From contig JAVTVY010025020.1 of assembly GCA_036873755.1 (NCBI GenBank), positions 1-64,000 on the forward strand: a stretch of DNA of 64,000 bases, in the 5' to 3' direction. Below are positions 1-11,590 of this stretch, piece by piece. Position numbers and translations under genes: made by a program. Below the pieces are notes generated by a model. That model did no database searches, had not been told where the DNA came from, and was given only the letters and a program-made list of their open reading frames with translations. The DNA comes from Hanleya hanleyi. Its lineage: Eukaryota > Mollusca > Polyplacophora > Lepidopleurida > Hanleyidae. Positions within the stretch are counted from its first letter, which is position 1; each line of letters begins with the position of its first letter.

Positions 1-475
1 AATATGGAGTGTATGGTGTCCTCTTGAAGCTCTCGTGGTGTAGACCACGACGTGAGGGATTTCCATGTCATTTGCGACGTCATTGGTGACGTCATCAGTA
101 CGGTGGTTGGGAAATTTTGATTAGTCTACCAATACATATGGACTGACAAGGTGGTGGTGGTGGTAGCACTATTGAGAAATAGTTCCATATAACTATGTCG
201 GCATAACTGGTGATGGTGGTGTGTGGCGGTGGTGTTTCCTGGTGGTAGTATTGGAGTGTGGTGGTGGTAGTAGTGGTGTGTGGTGGTGGTTGTGTCTGTA
301 CATATAGGGATTAACTCGTGTCCCTCATCAGTCCATATGTATTGGTCAACTAATCAAAATGTCGCTACCACTCGTACTGATGACGTCACCAATGACGTCG
401 CAAATGACCTGTAAATCCCTCACGTCGTGGTCTACACCACGAGAGCTTCAAGATGACACCCTATACTCCACATTA
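1..475. repeat. Inverted repeat, arms 1-148 and about 329-475
   Basis: The first 148 bases recur in reverse complement at about 329-475. Shared landmarks are the block around TGACGTCAYCAATGACGTC, the CTCGTGGTGTAGACCACGA palindrome and an outer CTTGAAGCTCTCG segment. The spacer is GGTGGT-rich. Similar sequence recurs as tandem units at 54020-54830, inside the second Polinton-like element. No coding potential is seen. The left arm may continue beyond the window edge. Confidence 0.75.
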
Positions 476-611
476 ACCCTGATATTTTCTGCTTTCTGTA
501 CTACTGAACTGGATTACTTCCCTTAACTTTTATTTAAACGGAATTGAGACACTACACTATTTCAACAACAACATTCTCATTCCTATGACTCCGTGTGACC
601 AGTAAAATGGT

Positions 612-734
612 GCGTGCCAGGAACGGGATTCGAACCCACGCCCGCATGTGTAGACGAGGATACCTATACCCCGGGGTAGACTATTTCATAGATCATGAGA
701 CCGGTGCCACAGACCACTCGGCCATCCGGATCAA
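612..734 (-). pseudogene. tRNA-like sequence, class II (Leu/Ser-like), degenerate
   Basis: On the minus strand a D-arm-like TGGCCGAGTGGTC is followed about 60 bases later by a T-arm GTGGGTTCGAATCCC. The acceptor halves pair poorly, and the anticodon region is expanded, as if it held an intron or insertion. It is best read as a tRNA pseudogene or the head of a tRNA-derived SINE. A functional intron-bearing tRNA is less likely. Confidence 0.4.
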
Positions 735-825
735 GGCTGGATATCGTGGTCATAATGATGCATCTATAGTGCTGTATTTGTACAATGGTTTTACAACATG
801 GGGGAGAATAACGAGAAAGATGCGT

Positions 826-909
826 TTCATTAGTGGGATTCGAACCCACGTCCCACATATGTGGACCAGCACTTAAGACTGGCGCCTTAAACCACTCAGC
901 GATCATGAC
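826..909 (-). tRNA. tRNA-Leu(UAA)-like gene or tRNA-derived SINE head
   Basis: The minus strand folds as a class II tRNA of about 84 nt. It has a D-arm GCTGAGTGGTTTAAGGC, an anticodon stem CCAGT/GCTGG around the loop CTTAAGT (anticodon TAA), a variable arm with CCACATATGTGG pairing, and a T-arm GTGGG-TTCGAAT-CCCAC. By my reading only about five of seven acceptor pairs form, so it may be a pseudogene. A second degenerate tRNA-like sequence lies about 100 bp further along the + strand side, which suggests a SINE-like origin. Confidence 0.45.
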
Positions 910-1034
910 CAACGTTGATTATGTTGAACATAATCAGTCATATTTAGTGCTATATTTTGTTACATGCTTTTACGTGCCGCGTTGTGCGCGCCGTGAATGC
1001 CCTTACGGCTGCAATGATTGGTTACTTCCTCAAC

Positions 1035-1300
1035 CCGTCGATTGACTGGTCTATGCGCGTTAGGGCGTTAAGATAGGGATTTAAGTCGTTAAGATATGGC
1101 GTTAAGGCGTTGAGACGGGCGGTAATGCGTTGAGACGGGCGTTAAGGCGTATCGATAGGGCGTTAAGGCGAAATAACGGGCGTTGACGGGCGTCACTGCA
1201 TTTCGATGAATTAGTGACAATTCCATGGAATATCTAGGAAATCAGAGCTTCCGAGCTATTTCACCAGGGCGTTGAAGCGTAAAGCAATAACAGAATTGCC
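1035..1300. repeat. GGCGTTAAGGCGTT tandem repeat with dispersed-repeat tail
   Basis: Short units around GGGCGTTAAGGCGTTGAGAC repeat imperfectly from 1045 to 1190. The following stretch (about 1175-1300), containing GCGTCACTGCATTTCGA and GTGACAATTCCATGG, recurs at about 53895-54005 inside the second Polinton-like element. The window start and that element's interior therefore share two separate sequence blocks. Confidence 0.65.
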
Positions 1301-2994
1301 ACAACGTCCTCCGAAGAAAGATAATCTATATATCTAATATTTTTGGTCACAATACATCATGGGGTCATTGTTGAGTTTAGTGCACTCACCAGTACCCAAT
1401 AGGGGAACAGATAGAGATAAGGTATAGATGTGAGGTGACATTAGGGGTGAGCTTTATAGTTAGCATTAGTGCCTAGATTTTGAATTCGACTGCCATCAGA
1501 AGGATTAGGCTTAGGGTTTTTTTATAGATATTTAGATTTTTTATAGATATTTAGATTAGGTTCTAGGAGTTTTTTTTATAGATATTTAGATTAGGTTAGG
1601 AGTTGTGCTCAAAACCCAACAATGACCTAATAAGGTAATAACAAAACAAAAATATTTCTTTAATGTGATCATTTTATTGTGGGTCGTTCATGGTCACAAT
1701 AACTTGATTGACAATTCAGTCTGTGATGGTATTGATGATTGATACCAAACTAATAGTTGTGGCAAGTTCGGGAACTACGAGATTGCAATGAACCTAAACA
1801 AATGACCTGGCGGTCCAGACGATGAAAACAGAAGATAAAAACAGTTGTCACCATCCACTGTGCGCCCAATTGATGTCCCATCTTACCGATCAATGCTCCT
1901 TAATGCTTGGCTTATGATCGTCCTCTATTTCTGTCAGATCCGACATTCATTATTTAGCCGTCATCCACAAAATGCCCCTTGTTTGCAGGACACTTGACAT
2001 CAGATCCAAATACAGTAAATTTCTAGTGATTCACCATCGAAATTCCTCTAAAAAATTGGCCAATTTTTGCTCTGGCATGATAAAACAAAAGCCTAGCATT
2101 TTCAAGATAGACATGGAACAAAAAATTTGAACACACCCCCTTTCATCGTGAGTTCCTGTCGCCACGAACACCAGATCGGAGTATACAAATCCCGTAAAAG
2201 TGCAGACTTTAGATTGATATAACTTGATTTGGTAAAATGGGTAATATTATTTAAAGTCCCCGTGAGTTTGATCCTCTTTGCTGGTGAAAATGCCACACTC
2301 GAGGTCATGTGGCAGTTTCCAGGAAACACGATAAAATTCTAGCTGTATCAAATGATTAATGACAGGATAATGGATTTATTTCTACGGGCAGCCTTTCAAA
2401 CTCTGACGAAGTAAAGTGGGTCTAAAACTTAATAACCAAAGACGGGAAAAGGGATAATGAAAACGGCTGGGGACGCGTCAGATATTTTTTAAATATATCG
2501 GAATCTGCATAATAGGTCATATTTGGTCGTATTTCATAGAAACTGATAATGACGGATACCGTTGCTCTGTTAAGCTCCATAAGGGAACGCGCAGATCAAG
2601 TGACAGTTGATGGCACTAGTGACCGGTCGTCGGTGAACAGCAGTGAATACTCATCCTTTCCCTGTTAACATCTGAATTCTAATTATGTAGAAAGACTATG
2701 TGGTGTGAAGTTTAATGCCCCACGAAGCAAGTTGCGTATATGAAAATCATTTTTGTGAGAAAGAATAATTCTGAAATTAATAAATTTGATGTATATTCAA
2801 AACCCAATTATTCCTTTCAATTATCTTTTATACTAATTATTTCAGGTCAAACGAATCTTGACACTTTCTGTTTGCTGACTTGTGAAAAGCTATGATGATT
2901 TTTTTTGAATGAGCTTTCGAAAGAAATATAAAGTGAAGAAGTTGTTAAACCTATACATTGCATTTTTTTATATTTTCTGATATGTAGACCAGTT
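1301..2994. other. AT-rich non-coding stretch
   Basis: No supported gene is seen. About 1515-1600 holds three imperfect repeats of TTTTTTATAGATATTTAGATT. The remainder shows no long open frame and no recognisable splice-bounded exon. Confidence 0.5.
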
Positions 2995-5560
2995 ATGTAT
3001 TTTAGATTTGCCCCCATCTAATACTGGCGTTAAGGTAGAAATGAATGATGTTGACCGTATCAACCAGAAGTCGACCAACCGGTACCATTCCAACCTCAAC
3101 GAGGTGCTGAAAATGAATTGTCTGGGCCAACCAGCTGATAACATTGGACGTTTGGGTGTATCTACTAACCATTTTGCTGAAGATGAACCTCAGATGATGA
3201 TGGGATGTATCAACTAATGGTTATCTTGCAAAATGGGATCTAGTAAGTAACCAGTACCAAGAAAAGTAAAGGCCATTTTCACATTGATAGTTTATTATTA
3301 ATCTTGACAAATATCTATGCGATAATTATAAGTATAGCTTGGAATATAGGGATGGGATATTTCAAGTTTCTGACTTGCACCAACCTTGTTGTCCAGTTAG
3401 TTTTCAGCAAACAAAAGGACCGTTGTGTAAATCTGATGATAGTAACTTATGCAAGAATTTTTTGTGTTCGCTGTTACCAAAGATCGATTGACTATAATTA
3501 ATTTTGCATTGCAGGACTTTGCTGATCCGAGGGCAATTCTGAGGTCTGTCAACTAACACTGCTAAAGATGAATGTTTGGCAGCCAACCAACCATAACAGA
3601 GGACAATGATGACATCTATCAACTAACCAGTATCATGACGTATGTGCTGAAGTTGAATGTTTGACAGCCAACCAACCATAACCTAGGGCAATGATGAAAT
3701 ATATTAACTAACCAAATCTATGCTGAAAACAAACCATTATGATGACCTCTATGCTGAAGATCAATTGTGACAGCCAACCATCCATAACTTAGAACAATGA
3801 TACTTCTATCAACTATCCAGTATGATTACTTATATGCTGAAGATGAATTGTGTCGGACAAGCATCCAAAACATAAGGCAATGATGATATCTATCAGTTAA
3901 CCAGCAGGATGACTTATATTCTGAAGATGAATTGTGAAAGACAACCATCTATAATCTAGGACAATGATGACATCTGTCATCTAACCAGTATGATGACGTA
4001 TGTGCTGAAGTTGAATGTTTGACAGCCAACCAACCATAACCTAGGGCAATGATGAAATATATTAACTCACCAAATCTATGCTGAAAATGAACCGTGCCGT
4101 GAAATATATATGCTGATTGTGACAGCCAATCCTGTATAACCTAGGACAAAGATGACATCTGTCAACAAACCATTATGATGACCTCTATGCTGAAGATCAA
4201 TTGTGACAGCCAACCATCCATAACTTAGAACAATGATACTTCTATCAACTATCCAGTATGATTACCTATATGCTGAAGATGAATTGTCAGACAAACATCC
4301 AAAACATAAGGCAATGATGATATCTATCAGTTAACCAGTAGGATGACTTATATTCTGAAGAGGAATTGTGAAAGCCAACCATCTATAATCTAGGACAATG
4401 ATGACATCTGTCACCTAGCCAGTATGATGACCTCTATGCTGAAGATGAATTGTCAGACAAGCATCCATAACCTTGGTCAATGATGACGTCTATCCACTAT
4501 CCAGTGTCAGTCACCATTTTGCTGAAAATGAATTGTGGACGAGGCAACCATAATCTAGGGAAATGCTGACATCGATCAACTAACCAGTATCGTGACCTAT
4601 ATGCTGAAGATGAATTGTGGACCAATCAACCATTAGCAGCCAACCATCCGTAATCTAGGGCGATGATGACGTCTATCAACTAACCAGTGTCGTCACCATT
4701 TTGTTGAAAATGATTTTGGACCAACCAACTGGTAACTTTGGATGTTTGGGATGCTGAAGATGAACCTCAAATGATGATGGGCTGCACCAACCAATGGCAA
4801 TACTGTAGAATGAAGTCAGGCAACTAACCAGTACCGGGAACCAGGTATAGTAACGGGCATTCTCACAATAAAAGTTTATTACTAATCTTGACAAATACGT
4901 ATGCGATAATTATAAATATAGCTTGGAAGAGAGAGATGGAATATTTCAAGTTTCTGACTTGCACCAACCTTGTAGTCCAGTTATTTGTGGTGTTTCCCCA
5001 GCAAACAAATGGATCATTGTGTAAATTTTGTATGTCAATTTTGATAAGACTTTCAAGACTTTGTGTTCACTGTTTCAAAGAGCGATTGATGATGATGAAC
5101 TTTACATTGCAGGACTTTGCTGATTCGAGGACACTGGTGAGGTCATTCAACTAACAGTGCCATGACGATATGCTGAAGATGAATCTTTGACGGCCAGCCC
5201 AAAATAAAGTAGGGCAGTGATGACGTCTATCAACTAACCAGTGTCGTTACCTATATGCTGAAAATGAATAGCGACAGCCAACCATCTAAACCCAGGACAA
5301 TGATGACGTCTATCAACTAACCAGTGTCGTGACCTATATGCTGAAAATGAATAGCGACAGCCAACCATCTGTAACCTAGGACAATTATGACGTCTATGAA
5401 CTAATCAGTGGCGTGGCCTATTGTTGAAAATGAAAAGTGACAGCTAAGCATCTATAGCAGAGGACAATGATGACATCTATCAGCTAACCTATGGCTTGGC
5501 CTATATGCTGAATTGTGGACCAATCAATCACTTAGACTTTAGGACCAATGAGGTCTGTTG
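2995..5560. repeat. Minisatellite of about 80-90 bp units with higher-order duplication
   Basis: From about 3540 to 5560 the sequence repeats a degenerate unit of the form 'ACAATGATGACATCTATCAA ... CCAGTATGATGACC ... ATGCTGAAGATGAATTG ... CAGCCAACCATC'. A non-satellite block at 3290-3530 (AATCTTGACAAATA...TTGCAGGACTTTGCTGA) recurs at about 4870-5120. The block just before it (2995-3240) resembles 4690-4860. A whole segment was therefore duplicated on top of the local tandem expansion. Short open frames here arise from the repeat and are not supported as genes. Confidence 0.8.
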
Positions 5561-5564
5561 ACTA

Positions 5565-5728
5565 GTCAGTAACAGTCGAACAAATTATTAACATAACGAA
5601 AGACCAGTCAGTAACAGTCGAACAAATTATTAACATAACGAAAGACCAGTCAGTAACAGTCGAACAAATTATTAACATAACGAAAGACCAGTCAGTAACA
5701 GTCGAACAAATAATTAACATAACGAAAG
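5565..5728. repeat. 42-bp tandem repeat, four copies
   Basis: Four nearly identical head-to-tail 42-bp units begin with GTCAGTAACAGTCGAACAAA and end AACGAAAGACCA. The last copy carries one T-to-A change. The near identity implies recent expansion. Confidence 0.9.
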
Positions 5729-7309
5729 GAATTATGATCCAATCATCTAGGTGAACTGAGCCAAGGAAGAGTGAAAACTTTACTTATACACAGACAAGCC
5801 GCTCCAAACCATTACCTCCTCGTACCTGGTTGGTTACTGTTTGGTGGAGTACTGAATAGTAATGGCGGGAAAGGGCCTCCTGCAGAACTGTCTGGTCTGT
5901 ACCAACCGGTTAGTACGAATTACCCACTGATTGGCTACCAGACAGTTACATGTACAATCAGTTACTGCTATGTTACCAAACCAATTTTTCACACTTGGTT
6001 ACATATTGGTAACAATGCAGTAACGCATCAGTATACCTTGATTGGTTACTGCTCAGTTACTGAATGGCTTCCAACCCATTTCTGCTTGCCTACAATACCT
6101 CTTGATGACTGCATGGTAGTGGTAGGAAAGGTCTCCTTTGGTTACCTATCAGAAAACAGTGTACATTACCAAATGGTCACCAATCAGTTACCATACATTT
6201 CAGTTATGGTATAGCCTATTGATTACAAATCATTAACTGGCCAGTAGCCTTCAAGTCGGAACTGTACAGTGCTGCAAATTCGGGATCATGGTTGCTACCA
6301 ATCGGTTAAAATCAGTTAATGTCATTTACTGCCACGTGGTAACTGATTGATAACTACACAGTACTGGTCAGCCAGGATTTCACGGTACCAAGCTTAACAT
6401 TTCCGTGCAGTATCAATTGGTTACCTAGAGGTTACCAACATGGAAATGAATGGTTCATGAGGGGTACAGAACTGAGTGGTGAAAGTTTGTCTGTGTATCA
6501 GCCCGAAGAGGTAATGTGAAGCAATCCAAGACAATCTTTGCTTTGTGATCACCACTCATAATTGATGTCTTTCATCTTTGAAACCTCTTTTGTTGGTTTC
6601 CGCCTTTTAATTAAAAATTGTCTGGTATAGATTTTTTGACTTACACAAAGATTTCGATCTCGCCTTATTTATCTTCGGGTTGTAGTCCCCACAGGATTGC
6701 CATCGGGAAAAGCTAATGGTCTACTTGCTTATCATAATACTAAAACCTCTCCAATGAACATTGGACATATGGCATACTTGTGACACTATGGAATGGATTG
6801 TGAAAAAAAAGATGTCGTACAGCTCAATACATCGTGCTACATAAGATATAAGCCATGTTATGGTACATCACCATATGGGTCGTTGTCGAGTTGTTGTTGT
6901 CGATTGCTGACTTGAAGAACAGTGCTTGAGGGAATAGACACCTAAGGATGGAGTTTAGGATTATGGTTATTTATAGCGGAAGGATTAGTTTTAGAGTTAC
7001 TTTCAATCATGTCAGCTGACGGGAGAGGATGGTGGTAGATGTTAGATGATAGGAATTGGGATTAGCTCAGGGAGTAGCTAAGGGATTAGCACTTGGGATT
7101 CAGTGTTAGCAGTTTGCCGCTATGACTGACAACGACACCATGGCCATATCAGTACCACTTTGTAACACTGACCTGTACCATTCTGAGAAAGTGACCTGTA
7201 CTATTTTGCGACATATCCTTTTGGCAACCTGTATCATTTTACGACCTATCCCCCTTGGCAACCTGTACCATTTTTCAAAAGTACCAAATACCAATATACT
7301 TATGCATTG
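5729..7309. other. GGTTAC/ACCAA-rich non-coding region
   Basis: About 5800-6480 is dense in GGTTAC, CAGTTAC and ACCAA words on both strands, like a decayed simple repeat. The 147-codon open frame inside it looks like a product of this composition. About 7150-7290 repeats ACCTGTACCATTTT-like units four to five times, just before the LINE fragment. No gene is supported. Confidence 0.45.
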
Positions 7310-8410
7310 TACATTCTAAACTTTATAACTATGCAGATGACAACTCTTTTTCTGTAATTGCTGATAATTTGGAAGAAGTTAAGAAACTGTTAGAGATTGA
7401 CTGTAAAAGGATACTGCAATGGCTCAGACTAAACTATTTTCAAGCCAACCCCGATAAATTTCAATGCATGTTACTAACAAATAGAAACCAAGCACATTCT
7501 GGCAATAAAATGAGAATTGGTAATGAATGGTTAGAGTGCCAGAAAAATGTTAGACTGCTTGCATTAACATAGATGACAAATTGAGCTTCAGTATACATAT
7601 CTCTAATCTATGTAAAAATGCTAGTCGTCAGCTAAATGTTTTGTACAGGCTGTCCACGTATTTAGACAAAGAGTCTAGACTCTGTATTTATAAAACTTTT
7701 ATCCTGTCTCATTTTAATTACTGTCCAATTGTCTCGCATTTTTGTGGGAAAATCCATACGAAGAAACTGGAAGAGATTAATTTTAGAGCTCTTAAATTTG
7801 TACACCAGGATTTTAACGCTTCTTACGAGAATCTTTTATCTAGGACAGGTATGTCAAACCTAGAAGTCAATAGACTAAAGTGCTCAGCACGAGAAGTTTT
7901 TAAAGCTGTTAGTGGCTCAGCACCTGTCTATATAACCGACTTATTTAATTTTAGAAATAATTTTAAAAACCTTCAGGTTGACATTATTCTTACTTTGCCT
8001 GATGCCAAGAAGGTCCGCACTGGCCTCAAATATTTTAAATACTATGGTGCACATGTCTGGAACTCACTTCCCAACGATTTTAGAACTTCTACTGATTTTG
8101 ACTTTTAAAAAGTTGCTAATTGACTGGAGTGGCCCATCCTGTACATGTAACCTATGTCACAGTAACTAGTAATTTTATATGTAGATTTAAATAATACACT
8201 TTTATTTGTTACACAGTAGTTACATCTTATACTAATAATTTTTATTATTATGCTGCTGAATAGCATGTCAGATCTATTTCTATGTATATCTTTTATGTTT
8301 TTATCTTTTTATGTTCTTATTTATCTCGTTATCCTAGTCGGTAAAACTAGCCTTTGAGCTAATGTTTGCATTTAGAAACACTGACTTTAAATAAAACTTG
8401 AAATGAAATG
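7310..8410 (+). pseudogene. 5'-truncated non-LTR retrotransposon, reverse-transcriptase C-terminal half
   Basis: The reading frame opens with NYADDNS at about 7327-7347, containing the YADD catalytic box of the reverse-transcriptase palm. It continues with thumb-like sequence to about 7572, where the frame breaks. It resumes in another frame from about 7570 to 8108 with the C-terminal segment typical of jockey/CR1-like LINEs (landmarks FNYCPIVSHFCG, RALKFVHQDF, HVWNSLPNDFR). The 3' region to about 8410 is AT-rich and ends in AAATAAAACTTGAAATGAAATG-like sequence. There is no upstream polymerase fingers region or endonuclease. This is a dead-on-arrival copy; the clade assignment is inferred. 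Confidence 0.8.
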
Positions 8411-11400
8411 ATATGAATATACTATATCTAATACACTGAAATATTTATTGTAATCGTTTGTCTATCTGATAGGTTTAATCACTAATTCCAGTCTGATCTG
8501 AAAAGATTGGAATTAGAGAAAAGAGTATATTGGATATCCACTATACTTAATTAGAATTCTATTGTACAAGCTTATGTTAATCTATGTATGTTCACATCAG
8601 TGGGCGGATGGCATGTTCAGTCCCAGGTGGAGCGATGATGTGACCAGTAATACGTGTTTGTCACGAGGTTTCAGTTCATAAACCATGATGTGTGTATATT
8701 TGTACCATAAAAACTTTCACAAATCCATGGTGACCTTTTGGTTAAATGCATGAAAAATAAAATAGAAATCACATAATTGTTCACCCATGCTTTCCCAGAG
8801 TTTTCCTTTTAATAGAAAGGTTTTATTTCTGGTTTTTAATGCAGGGTTAAATAAGTTTTTATACACAACTTTAATAATACACAGTCAACGATATTAATTC
8901 ATGAACATTGTATTATGGTATTTATAATATCAAATTTTTGTATGACCAATAAAACTATTGTAATTATTATTGAACTTTTAGTTTTGTATTACAATTATTA
9001 GGTCGAGCATTGTCTTGACCCAATGGAGAAACTTGCGATACCTTCACTGAGTAGCAATCTGCTTCTGGCGGTAATCAGTTTGTCGTTAACATTATAAATG
9101 CGTATAAAAGGGAAAATATTTATAACTGAAGACCATACCTTTTAATTAGACGTGTACATTGGAACTTGTCAAAACTTAGAAGTTAGCTCCGCATAGTTTA
9201 TTTAGTATAGTATATAATAATCTGAACTCTTAACAAATAACCAAATTTACTCTGTGATACTCTTAATATATCACGCTTGAAAAATCTCCCCAGGGCGTCG
9301 TCATAATGTATTGGTGTTCACTCAAATGTCAATATTGCCAAAGACGGTCACATGGGTGTGTAGGTTTGAACCTTTTGCGATTTTACTGGACATCAGATAT
9401 AAGCAACACATGCATAACTGCCTGTTATTTTTTTACGGCCTTAGTGAAAATTGTCCGCTTGAACACCAAACCATTATGATGGAACCCCGGTACATGAAAT
9501 CAGTTTTAAGGAGTATTAAATGAAGCGGTTGTCATAATTATCAGCATCACAGAGTAATTATAGAGATTTTGTTAGAGTTCAGATTGTTTATTTAATGTAT
9601 GTGGAGCTAACTATTGACAAGCCCCAAGATGGATGACTAATTAAACTGTACAAATTTTAGTGCATGAAAGCAGCATAATATCGCCCTGTTATATAAAGGA
9701 AGGACACAGTTTGACACCCTCTTTGAAATATACGGGTACATGTTATTAAATATCTCGTTCTCTGTATTTGATCTCCGCTCACTTTCACATCAATGGGCAG
9801 ATAGCACGGCCAGTCCCAGTGGTGAGTTGACATTTTCACGAGGTTTCTACTAAAACATACGCGCCTACATGTATTTTTACCCCTCCGCCCGATTGGACTC
9901 GGGGGTATTGTTATCGCACCCATCTGTCCGCAAGTCTGTCCGTCCTCTTTTCAGAAGGACTCGTGTCTTGAGAACTATTGGAGGCAGTCCGCCGAGACTT
10001 CTGTCCAATAAAATCATATAGCATGTAACCTGTATATGTGCCTTTTGTACGTTTCATTGGTCCGACCCGCGTCCGTTTGTCTGTACCGTCCACTTGTTTG
10101 TCCATCTTTATCATGCTTCAATTCCAACATTATCTATTATGGAACTTTTGTGGTAAGTTTATAAAATCCAGGGGTGGTCAAATCATCTACATAATAATTT
10201 CCCTGTATTCAGAAAGGTTTTCATTTCATTCTACTTCCAAACTGTTCATGGAATGTTCCACGCGTTTCCCTGATCTACAAAAATTCACATATTACATACA
10301 TCTAAATTGTGTTCTTGCAGGGGAGATAACCACATAGAGGATTGAGCTGTAATGTGCCGAAAATGAAGTACAAGTTTAAATCTACGTTTAAATCTCTACA
10401 GCCTTTTCTTCTCGTGAATTACCATTTACCAATTACTCAGTTGGCATTAATTTTGCTGAACCTATAAATGAAATTGCCATGCCTTGGGAACACTTATAAA
10501 TAGTAGTTTGGTATCATTCGTGGTACTAATGTCTTCATTAAGGATCAGCAGTGAATCTTGTAGATCCACGTTTATAATATACAGAGGCTTTCTTTCTGAA
10601 TGATACACTGAATAAATCCGATGTTTACTTGCTGTATCTTCTGAATAAATGTATGAAACCACTTTAATATTTTTTAGATGTACATGAAATGAATCTATCC
10701 AACTTGATAATGAAAGTAATTTCTATTACAACAATAAATTGTACCACAACTACAACTAAAGGTGTCCTGCCCCCCCCCCCCCCTCATAAATGAACGCTAT
10801 TCAAAGAAAATGATGACCAATATGAGAACAGTACAGCATTCATTTTTGGATTTGCACAAAAGCCCCAACGAACAGAAAAACCACGGACAGAAGCTGTAAT
10901 GGGAGTACAGAAAGATAATGACTACCCAGTCAACGATCTGATTGGCTGAAACATTAGACTACACGACGAGAGTTAATTGGAATAATCTGCAGGTTTTTTT
11001 AGGTGTTTTGTGCCGAACTTTCAACAAAGAATGTAATTTTTACATGCATTTCTCAGACTCTTGAGACTGACATCCCACCCACTTAAGAGACACGTAGGTA
11101 ACACAAAATCCTCCATTTTCAACTCGAGCGAGATTGATGGTTTTGGGTTTACCTGAGATTTGAAACAGTATATTTAAAAGACAATGAAATCCTATGAAGG
11201 ACAAGGCTATCGGCTAGCGTATATCATATTTGATGTCTACGTGTAATTCCCCTGAACCACTACTCCTCTGTGGGATGTTAGGAGCTTTACATGTTGAATA
11301 TTTCCGTGATATTAAAAGAACAGCCAAATCCAAAGCGCGTCGAGGTAGACCGATGTCTTACAATAAATGTGTTGTTTTTATTGACCTGGCAATTCTTAAA

Positions 11401-11517
11401 GGAAGATGACAGGACCTGACACATATATTTATAAATCTCTATTCCACGGGGAATGTACTCGGTCGCACACGAATGCTGACGGGTAGTTGCAGCAAACTTT
11501 GGCTTCAGTGGATAAAA
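8411..11517. other. Intergenic/intronic AT-rich region with repeat fragments
   Basis: No gene is supported. A repeat containing GGGCRGATRGCAYG...CAGTCCCAG and CACGAGGTTTC is present at about 8600-8680 and 9785-9850. About 9925-10010 carries a fragment of a pearl-like array (GTCTGTCCGTCC and CTTGAGAACTATTGGAGGC). There is a 14-base poly-C run near 10770. The stretch 10920-10950 (CCAGTCAACGATCTGATTGG) recurs near 12205. Confidence 0.4.
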
Positions 11518-11590
11518 CTGAACACGTCAGGTATCGAACTCGAGGCCTTTCACATGCAAAGGGAATGCTCTACCACTGAGCTACATCCCC
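11518..11590 (-). pseudogene. tRNA-Ala(UGC)-like sequence, degenerate 3' half
   Basis: The minus strand begins GGGGATGTAGCTCAGTGGTA, an intact-looking acceptor 5' half and D-arm. It has a TTTGCAT anticodon loop (anticodon TGC) and a T-loop-like GAGTTCGATACC. The 3' acceptor half does not complement GGGGATG, so mature tRNA folding fails. It is a pseudogene or the head of a tRNA-derived SINE. Confidence 0.5.

Noticed and set aside
5771..6214. 147-codon open frame rich in Tyr/Thr/Val
   Set aside because: It lies in a GGTTAC/ACCAA word-repeat region, begins at a non-ATG-supported position and shows no domain or codon signature.
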